A stretch of DNA of 64,000 bases from Jaltomata sinuosa (lineage: Eukaryota; Streptophyta; Magnoliopsida; Solanales; Solanaceae). Below are positions 56,864 to 64,000 of the stretch, in pieces; the stretch's first letter is position 1; each line of letters begins with the position of its first letter. The notes below the pieces were generated by a model. That model was not told the DNA's origin. It was given only the letters and a program-made list of their open reading frames with translations, and made no database searches. The position numbers were made by a program, and so were the translations under genes. Location of the stretch: contig QJPP01000867.1 in assembly GCA_003996215.1 (NCBI GenBank), positions 62,001 through 126,000 on the forward strand, written 5' to 3'.

Positions 56864-57420
56864 GTAAGTTTTGTACCGGAAGACAACCTCCACCATTACA
56901 TCGCCATCTCATTGAGTTCGCTAGTCTAAAAGAAAGAAGAACCGGGTGCCTTTACTATTCCTTACACCATCGAGGAGTTTAATTTTCCAAAGGCACTTTG
57001 CGACTTGGGGGCTACCATAAACTTGATGCCGATGGCTATTTACTGGCAGTTGGGCTTAGGAACCCCCAAACCGATGACTATGAGGCTGTTGATGGCTGAT
57101 AGATCGGTCAAATGACCGGTGGGTATTTTGTACGATGTGCTTGTGAAGGTCGGGAAGTTTATATTTCCAGCAGACTTCGTGAATTTGGATTGCGAGGTAG
57201 AATTTGAAGTCCCCATTATTTTGGGATGACCCTTCTTAGCAACCAAAATAGTATTAGTGGATATAGAGAGCAACGAGCTGACTTTTAGGTTGAACGATAA
57301 AACAGTGAAGTTCAACGTATGCAAGTCGATGAAGCAATCGAGGGACATGAGTGTCATCTCGGTTATTGATGTTGTTGCTAAATATGATTTAGTAGTATCC
57401 GTTGGGGAGAGATTTGTTTT
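56864..57420 (+). pseudogene. Athila aspartic protease, longer element
   Basis: CDLGATINLMPMAIYWQLGL holds the active-site Asp, followed by MRLLMADRSVK, a stop at 57113, then VKVGKFIFPADFV and VPIILG with a TGA at 57226. That stop sits at the same codon as the TGA at 46408 in copy 2. The frame continues to LTFRLNDKTVKFNV. Confidence 0.8.
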
Positions 57421-57501
57421 AGAGACTTTGTCAGCAGTTACGATGAACTTCGATGGTGTGACATCAAAGATTACGAAGAGACTGTTAATGCTCTGGTTGG
57501 A

Positions 57502-58735
57502 ATGGGGTCATATTCTTACACCCCAAAGAAATTGGATCTTCACTTGAAGAACCGGCTGACACATCCTGCAAAGCCTTCTATTGAAGAGGCGCCGGTGTTA
57601 GAGTTGAAAGAGTTGCCGGGCCATCTGAGGTATGCATTTTTGGGTGACAATAACACCTTGCTTGTGATCATTGCAGCAGATCTTGTGGAAAGACAAGTTG
57701 AAGCTTTATTGTTCATATTGCGTAGGTACAAGAGAGCAATCGGCTGGACCATTGCGGATATCATTGGCATCCCACCGGGTATCTATACTCATAAGATACA
57801 ATTGGAAGAAAATTGCACCCCCACCACTGAGCATCAATAAAGGCTGAATCTTCCAATGCAAGAAGTGGTGAAGAAAGAAATAATTAAATGGCTTGATGCT
57901 GGAGTGGTGTACTCGATTTCTGATAGAAAATGGGTAATCCCAGTTCAATGTTTCCCCAAAAAGGGAGGGATGACTGTGGTAGAAAATGAGATGATTCCAT
58001 TAAGACCAGCCACGGGGTGGCGAGTCTGCATGGACTACCGAAAGCTTAACTCCTGGACCCTCCAAGATCATTTCCCCATGCCCCTTATGGATCAGATGCT
58101 GGACAGATTAGCTAGCAGGGGGTGGTATTGCTTTCTGGATGGATATTCGGGGTACAACAAAATATCCATCACACCAAAAGATCAGGAGAAAACCATGTTC
58201 ACCTATCCCTATCTAACGTTTGCTTTCAGACGCATGCCCTTTGGTTTGTGTAATGCTCCTGCAACATTCCAAAGATGCATGATGTCTATTTTTCTGATAT
58301 GGTTGAGGACACATTGGAAGTCTTCATGGATGAATTTTTGGTGGTAGGTGAAGTATTTGAAGATTGCTTGGCTAAACTGGGTCAAGCATTACAAAGGTGT
58401 GAAGAGTCAAATCTTGTTCTCAATTGGGAGAAATGCTATTTCATGGTGAAAGAAGGCATTGTGCTGGGACACAAGTTATCTGTGAGAGGTCTAGAGGTGT
58501 ATAGGTCTAAGATTGAAGTCATCAAGAAACTACTTCTACCCATCTCAGTAAAGGGTGTGAGAAGCTTTATTGGTCATGTTAGATTCTATAGAAGATTTAT
58601 TAAAGACTTCTCCAAGATCACTAACCCTTTGTGCAGGTTGCTTGAAAAAGAAACAAAGTTTCTATTTGATGATGAGTGTTTGAAGGAATTTGAATGCCTA
58701 AAACAGAAGTTGGTGGCTGCACCTATTATAATTGC
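57502..58735 (+). pseudogene. Athila reverse transcriptase, longer element
   Basis: Linker LELKELPGHLRYAFLGD is typical of Athila, then GWTIADIIGIPPGIYTHKI. The RT core follows a stop at 57838: VVKKEIIKWLDAGVVYSISD, GWRVCMDYRKLN, HFPMPLMDQMLDRLA, FAFRRMPFGLCNAPATFQRC. A shift at about 58290 leads to EVFMDEFLVVG, where the second catalytic Asp is Glu. The thumb LGHKLSVRGLEV and VRSFIGHVRFYRRFI follow. The altered catalytic pair and the breaks make it inactive. Confidence 0.85.
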
Positions 58736-59140
58736 CCAGATTGGTCCAAACCATTCGAGGTAATATGTGATGCAAGTGGTGTTGCACTCGGAGCTGTTCT
58801 AGGACAGAAGCGAGACAAGCTTTTCCACCCTATTTACTATGCAAGCAAGGCATTGAATAGGGCGCAAAAGAACTACACCATCACAGTGCAAGAGTTGTTG
58901 GCTTTTGTATACGCCCTTGAAAATTTTAGGGCATATCTAGTTGACACAAGTGTAGTGGTGCATACATATTATGCAGCTTTGAGGTATTTAATGGATAAGA
59001 AGGATGCAAAGCCCCGACTAATTCGATGGGTATTATTGTTGCAGGAATTTGACTTTGAAGTCAAAGACCAAAAGGGGTGTGAAAACCAAGTGGCGGATAA
59101 TCTTTCCAAAATTGAAAATGAAGAGAAAGTAGTAGATGAG
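58720..59140 (+). pseudogene. Athila RNase H, longer element
   Basis: Frame from about 58738: FEVICDASGVALGAVLGQ (catalytic Asp), YYASKALNRAQKNYTITVQE with the catalytic Glu at its end, then HTYYAALRYLM where TDHAAL is usual (Asp lost), and GCENQVADNLSKI (last Asp). The frame then runs on into integrase without a break. Confidence 0.83.
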
Positions 59141-60490
59141 CCAGAGATTGATGATGCATTTCCGGATGAGCATGTGTTGGCTGCGACACTAGATATGGTG
59201 CCATGGTACGATGAATTTGTGAATTATGTGGTGAGTGACATGATGTCGGAAGAACTGAACTTCCACCAGAGGAAGAAATTCCTCTATGATCCAAGAAAGT
59301 ACTTCTGGGATGAGCCTTATCTATTCCGGTTGTGTGTTGTTAACATAATAAGGAGATGTGTACCGGAGGTGAAAATGACAAGCATCTTGCAAGCTTACCA
59401 TTCGTCCCCAGTTGGAGGCCATCATGTGGGTGATCGAACTGCCCAAAAAATCTTACAGTGTGGTTATTACTGGCCAATAATTCAGAAAGATGCACATAAA
59501 TTTTCCAAATCTTGTGATCAATGTCAAACACGAGGAGCAATCACTCATAGGCAGGAGTTGCCAATGTCTACAATCCTGGAGGTTGAATTGTTCGACTTAT
59601 GGGGGATTGATTTTATGGTCTCGTTTGACAATTCTTATGGTAATTGTTACATCTTGTGGCGGTCGATTATGTTTCAAACTGGGTAAAGGTGGTTTCTTTG
59701 ACCGATAATGAAGGGAAGAGTGGGGTGGCTTTCCTAAAAAGAAACATCTTTGCTCGGTTTGACACTCATCGCATGATTATAAGTGATGGACGGTCACACT
59801 TTTTCAACAAGGTGTTCCGTGCTTCTCTAGCTAAGTATGGTGTAAAGCAACACAAAGTGGTCACTCCATATCACCCCCAAACGAGTGGACAGGTCGAAGT
59901 GTCAAACTGTGAAATCAAGGATATATTGGCAAAGTCGGTGAATGTAAATCAGCGAGATTGGGCAAGGAAGCTGGATGATGCACTCTAGGCAAACCGAACA
60001 GCGTTCAAAACACCAATAGGTATGTCTATGTACCAACTTGTTTTTGGTAAAGCTTGTCACTTGCCCGTGGAACTTGAGCACAAAGCCCTTTGGGCACTCA
60101 AAAAGTTGAATCTTAGTTGGAAAGATGCATCAGAACTATGGTTGGAACAGTTGAATGAGATGTATGAGTTCTGATTGCGAGAATATGAGAGATTCGCTCT
60201 CTACAAGGAGCGAATGAAGTTATACCATGATCGAAAGATCGAGAAAAGGGAGTTCAAAGTACAGGACTTGGTGTTGTTGTTCAACTCTAGGTTCAAATTA
60301 TTTCCCGAAAAACTTAAATGCAAATGGTCCAGGACGTTCAAAGTACACCAAGTATCCCCATCCCGCATGGTTGAACTTGAAAACAAGGATGGTTAACTGT
60401 TCAAAACCAATGGGAAGATAGTGAAGCAATATCTCAGCCTCTCGGAGGAGGTAAATACCCTTTCTGTGGTATATCATGATGAAGTCTGAG
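59141..60490 (+). pseudogene. Athila integrase, longer element
   Basis: Zinc domain YHSSPVGGHHVGDRTAQ with CDQCQTRG (His-His-Cys-Cys intact). Catalytic core: first Asp in LWGIDFMVSF, a shift near 59670, second Asp in MIISDGRSHFF and the Glu in TSGQVEVSN. Then a stop at 59986, GMSMYQLVFGKACHLPVELE, another stop at 60173, and a basic C-terminal segment FKVQDLVLLFNSRFKLF with a stop at 60394. It ends near 60490. All three acidic residues of the active site are kept but the frame is broken. Confidence 0.84.
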
Positions 60491-60535
60491 TAATCAAGAT
60501 ACCTGCGTCATGCCGCGATGTTAAATCAGGTGTTG

Positions 60536-60553
60536 TATGGGAGGCAACCCATA
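60536..60553 (+). other. Post-pol hairpin (loop AGGCAA)
   Basis: TATGGGAGGCAACCCATA forms a perfect 6-bp stem, about 50 bases after the end of pol and just after GCCGCGATGTTAAAT (60512-60526). Homologous hairpins with other outer pairs lie at 29821-29838 and 10383-10400 (minus). Confidence 0.7.
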
Positions 60554-62000
60554 ATTTGTTATTGTACTATGATTTTAGGATAACTTGTTTGGTTGGAATT
60601 GGTTGATTTGTTCGTTGAGTGTGCAGGTACAAAAAGGTAGAGGCGAATGTGAGGTTCTATTTCGGGGTGAGGGGTCCTATTGATGGGTGGTCATAAGGGT
60701 GACGGAACGTCACACATATCATCATAAATTGAATAAAAAATTCTTGATGGGTCTGTTTAAGAGTGACGGCTCGTGTGATGGACCACCAAGCAGGTGACGA
60801 CACACCACACAAACAGTCAAGTTGAGTTCCAAGTTTGGTCTCCACTGTTTAGTGGCAATGATTTGTGTGACATACCGTCACATACGTGGTGGTTCATCAT
60901 CCAAACCATCACGTAAGCGCTCAAGAAGGGGGCTCACTGTTTACTTGTGACGTCTTCAGTGATGGGTCGTCGAGCTTCTAACGGACAATTAAAAGATTCG
61001 CCAACCCAGGTAAGTGTTCTTTTCTTTTAATCTCGCCCCGATCCAACTAAAACCCTAAAGTCTCTGAACCTCCCCGACCCAATGAATTGCTAATACCTCT
61101 CAACCTAAGGAACCCGTTTCAAATTCAAAACGGTTCCTTTTTCTTTGTCTTCTCCTCTTTTCTTTCCTTCTTCTATAAAATTAAAACCATCCTCCAACCC
61201 TAAATCCTTTATCCCAAATCAATACCCAAAACACCCAAATTAATCTTTCCTTCTTAATCACCCCCTTCACCTAAAATCACCGTCCCCCACGCGATCGTTA
61301 CCAGTCTTGTGTAGTGATCAAGTTTAAAGTTTCAATCGTTCCTTATGACTCAAAGTAAAGAAGTTTTCTTTATCAATCACAAACCAAGGTATGATGCTAA
61401 CCCCTCTTCTTGAATTGTTTATTGTTTTTATCTTGAAGTAAAAGAAGAGCAAGGCTTTAATATTTGAAAGTGTGAGATTTTGGTGATGTATGTTGTTGGT
61501 GGTGGTTGTTGTTGACGTTGGGAGTATGAAATTTGAATTGGGTGAAGACTGAGTACCCCATGGGTTTAAATAATTGATGGGGGTGGAATTGCTAATACAA
61601 ATCCTTAAAGGAATGGGCAAAGTACTAAAAGAACACAAGGTGTTCGATTAAATCCCTCAAAGAAGAAAAATTTCGCCTGGGTAAGAGTGACGGCTTGCCT
61701 GACGTCTCATCAAGTCCTAGATTTCTCTTCAGGCAAAACTGTCACAAAACACTGCAAGGGAGAGGTCTCTGCTTAACAGTGAAGGTTGGTGTGACAAACT
61801 GTCACATCTGTGATGAGTCGTCACCCAAACCGTCATAAATAAGGCCAAAATTTAGATCACTACTATCTTGTGGTGACGGTTAACCGGACGGATCATCACA
61901 CTTGTGACGACTCGTCAGATGAGAAGTCACCCCTAAAAAATGACAATTTCTCTTAAGTGTTCCTTCTCCCGTGTTTTCTAATTTGTTCCCCTACAGGTAC
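60554..62000 (+). other. Inter-ORF region between pol and env-like ORF, with two TGACGG arrays
   Basis: Two clusters of TGACGG/CCGTCA words (60680-60980 and 61685-61925) repeat the word type of the LTR array. Between them lies a pyrimidine-rich, intron-like segment (61020-61400). It ends in an acceptor-like CCCCTACAG four bases before the env-like ATG. Chance frames only. Confidence 0.65.
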
Positions 62001-62636
62001 ATGGCTCCTAAACCGCAACCAACTCGCGGTCAAGCACATAAGAGAAAAGAAAGGCCCACCACCAGCCGGCAACTCAGAGATGAATCAAGTAGCGAAAAAG
62101 AAGAAGCTGAGGCCCTGGCTTACCAGACTACGCTGTCTTAATGAAGAAATACCCAAGTCTCCCAGTCTAAAGAGGAGAGTGGGTCAACTAGTGATGAGTC
62201 GGGAAGTGCTAGTAGAACTGAAAGAAGTGATAGCTCCAGTTCTAGCCCGGAAGATGTAAGTGGTACTGAGGCCACTAAAAACCCAGAGAGGGCACCCATT
62301 GATAGATAGTCAATCCAGTGGTAAATTGAGGGTGCCTGTAAACACTATCTTGACGTTCTTATACCAATAAAGTCGAGGAGCCACAAAATACCGAAAGCTG
62401 AGGAAGTACAAATCATCACCACAAATCTACCGAAATACCAAGTTATTCAAACACAATTCCAGAGGTATCAACTAGAGTGGATGAGCACGCCTCCAGGAAT
62501 ATACTACCCAACATTGATACGTGAGTTCTATGCCAACTATTTGGAATTGCTAGAGAGCAAAGTTGAGAAGGGAAAGGGGGTTATGACGGTACCAAGGAAG
62601 AACGTGGTCCCGGTGGCGAGAGGTCCACAAACTTAG
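62001..62636 (+). pseudogene. Athila env-like ORF, longer element, truncated
   Basis: ATG 62001 (MAPKPQPTRGQAHKRKERP) is followed by a Ser/Glu-rich N-terminus (ESSSEKEEAEALAYQTTLS) and a stop. The frame continues after shifts with SSSSSPEDVSGTEATKNPER. A conserved block follows: QFQRYQLEWMSTPPG, LIREFYANYLELLESK, and KGVMTVPRKNVVPV, where the RGK-type segment follows. It ends at a stop at about 62634, where similarity to Athila stops. The protein's role is unknown. Confidence 0.68.
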
Positions 62637-62639
62637 AAA

Positions 62640-64000
62640 GTTAGTATGAATATAAGGGGGATATGGTGGGATGCAGAATCAGTCAGGTTCTGAAGGCTCG
62701 GGTAGTGATGCTAATGAGTTTTAAGGTTAGGGAGGGAATGCAAAGGCTTATTTCCATCCTAGCATCCTAAGTATACTTCTATCATTACAATACCTTATTC
62801 ATGTCTTGTGTGTCAGTGCCATGGTCCTAATTCAAATTTATGCACTCCATTTAGATTCATGCCCACATTCAGCTCTTAGCATGACAAGTGATTGCTTCAA
62901 ACAATGATTCTAGCCTTACTCTATGATTTTATGAATCCCATCTTTATGCCATGAGACTCGTTAATTATGTAAACTTATGCCTCACAGTATGCTCAATCCT
63001 ATTTACTTAGTTCAGTCCTTCGTCATTCCTTAATGGCTACTCAAATCATGTTACGTCATGTATGTGGTCAGACCTGATTTCTTGAAATGATTCATGCTTG
63101 TGATTTCCTTACTCTAACCATGATTTGTATGTCTAATATGTGAGATACTCATGACCTCTCACTTGACTTCTCAGACCTCACCTTATGTGGCTAAATCAAT
63201 CTAAGTGTAAGTCAAGACCGATCAGTATTCCTTCATTCGTGATGCTCATGCTCCCACTCTATTCCCTCTGTGATCTTTGACTGTGTTGTCATAGATGTTA
63301 GTAGAAGAAGCTAAGTAGTAGCCTAGATGGGAAGTAGTAGGTTGTAATCATGGATGGAATATGAGGTGAGGATCATTCATGTGAAATAGTTAGCTGAAGA
63401 ATTTTGGTATGTCTCTCTGTAGAAGTTCTTGAAGTTGCAGCTCCTAAATATGCTAAGGGAGAGGGGAGAAGTCTTGGATAGGGTAAGCTACAAAACCATA
63501 AGGTGACCATAGATATAATCTTGAATATTGTGATGAAATACATATGGGCCTTTTCTTTATGCGACTAGTGACCCTTTGATTAGGAGTTCAAGGTCAGTTG
63601 GTGGTTGTGATAAGAAGGAATACTATTATTAGGACGTACCTCTAGAGGTAAGAGATTTAGTCAAGATAAGCTTGAACATGGTCAATGCAGGTAGTTAGAC
63701 TCAGACTTTAGTATTCAGAGGATTTAGTGTAGTTAAAGGGTGTTCCTAAGCTTAAATGTTGTCAACCGTAGTATTTAAGAAAAGAATAGTCTTGTTCTTA
63801 CTCCTTGCCCAGGGTTCTCATATCCTAGGTCTAGTAGCTTCAGCTGGAAAGAATACTATACTTCTCATATCAGATCACTTCAGACTTGTCGAAAATCATT
63901 CCTAGAAGACCCTCTGTTCAGTTAAGTCCATGGTAGTAAGTTCAGTTTAGAAGAGAATAGTTTTCTCGCATAGCTACTCCTCTCAGTTTTATGTTTCGTT
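62640..64000 (+). repeat. Decayed repeat related to 19040-19735
   Basis: 62756-63490 aligns with 19040-19735 on the same strand through many shared segments. No coding domain is seen. The rest (63490-64000) is A/T-rich without recognisable features. Likely noncoding DNA of a gypsy element. Confidence 0.5.

Larger units (their letters stand above)
53445..62636 (+). mobile_element. Longer Athila family A element with gag-pol and env-like ORF (broken)
   Basis: It has a 5' LTR, gag, protease, RT, RNase H, integrase, post-pol hairpin, inter-ORF region and env-like ORF, all in the order of autonomous Athila elements. The 3' end is lost: family F-type repeat DNA starts at about 62640. The PBS is deleted, and every coding domain carries stops or shifts. 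It is the only copy in the window retaining pol and represents the type that could have mobilised the pol-less copies. Confidence 0.88.

Noticed and set aside
60657..60845. Possible host promoter in the TGACGG-rich region after pol
   Set aside because: No host coding sequence follows; the region is internal to the Athila element.

Overview
The window is a gene-poor, heterochromatin-like block of a flowering-plant nuclear genome made almost wholly of nested and rearranged LTR retrotransposons. Lineage-level evidence is strong: Athila-type Ty3/gypsy gag-protease (TRSGK, NIPLVEALEQMPGY, DLGASINL motifs), Athila 3' env-like ORFs, and a Tekay/Del-type gypsy gag-pol. The chromovirus-type LTR starting TGTAATGACC and the overall style resemble Solanaceae (pepper, tomato, tobacco group); this is inference, not proof. 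I see no intact host gene, tRNA, rRNA or CRISPR array. The only host-derived coding trace is a decayed multi-exon short-chain dehydrogenase (TIC32-like) fragment carried inside a CACTA transposon.

Layout. 1-7649 (+): tandem Athila family A array (LTR tail, gag-pro, LTR, truncated gag), cut by an inverted family A LTR at 7650-9028. 9029-14446 (-): pol-less Athila derivative (family B LTR, gag-pro, post-pol region). 14447-16429 (-) and 16430-19735 (+): fragments of chromovirus-type LTRs and decayed internal DNA. 19736-23355 (-): family C/D type element with an env-like ORF, carrying a 189-bp CACTA-like MITE. 23356-25337 (+): another env-like fragment. 25338-26671 (-): LTR. 26779-34651 (+): family C element with LTR, an unknown ORF in place of gag-pol, an env-like ORF and a long 3' tail. 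34652-37879 (+): 3' tail and LTR of a family B element. 37880-53422 (-): one old Tekay/Del gypsy element split by a 4.15-kb CACTA transposon (38312-42461) and by a complete Athila family A element (42763-49671, target duplication ccctt on both sides). 53445-62636 (+): a longer Athila family A element with gag, protease, RT, RNase H, integrase and env-like ORF, all broken, inserted at the primer-binding site of the gypsy element. 62640-64000: decayed repeat matching 19040-19735.

No element is coding-competent as it stands. The family A copies at both ends of the window lack pol, so any movement would have relied on enzymes from a fuller relative of the 53445 element. Most premature stops fit C-to-T changes, as expected for long-methylated DNA.

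The most interesting signals are noncoding. (1) Family-specific arrays of short palindromic words occur in the LTR upstream of the TATA box and recur inside the same family's internal region around the env-like ORF. (2) A post-pol hairpin (loop AGGCAA) has compensatory changes between families. (3) An ordered set of conserved motifs lies in the 3' noncoding tails, including two hairpins with a shared GRGGA core.
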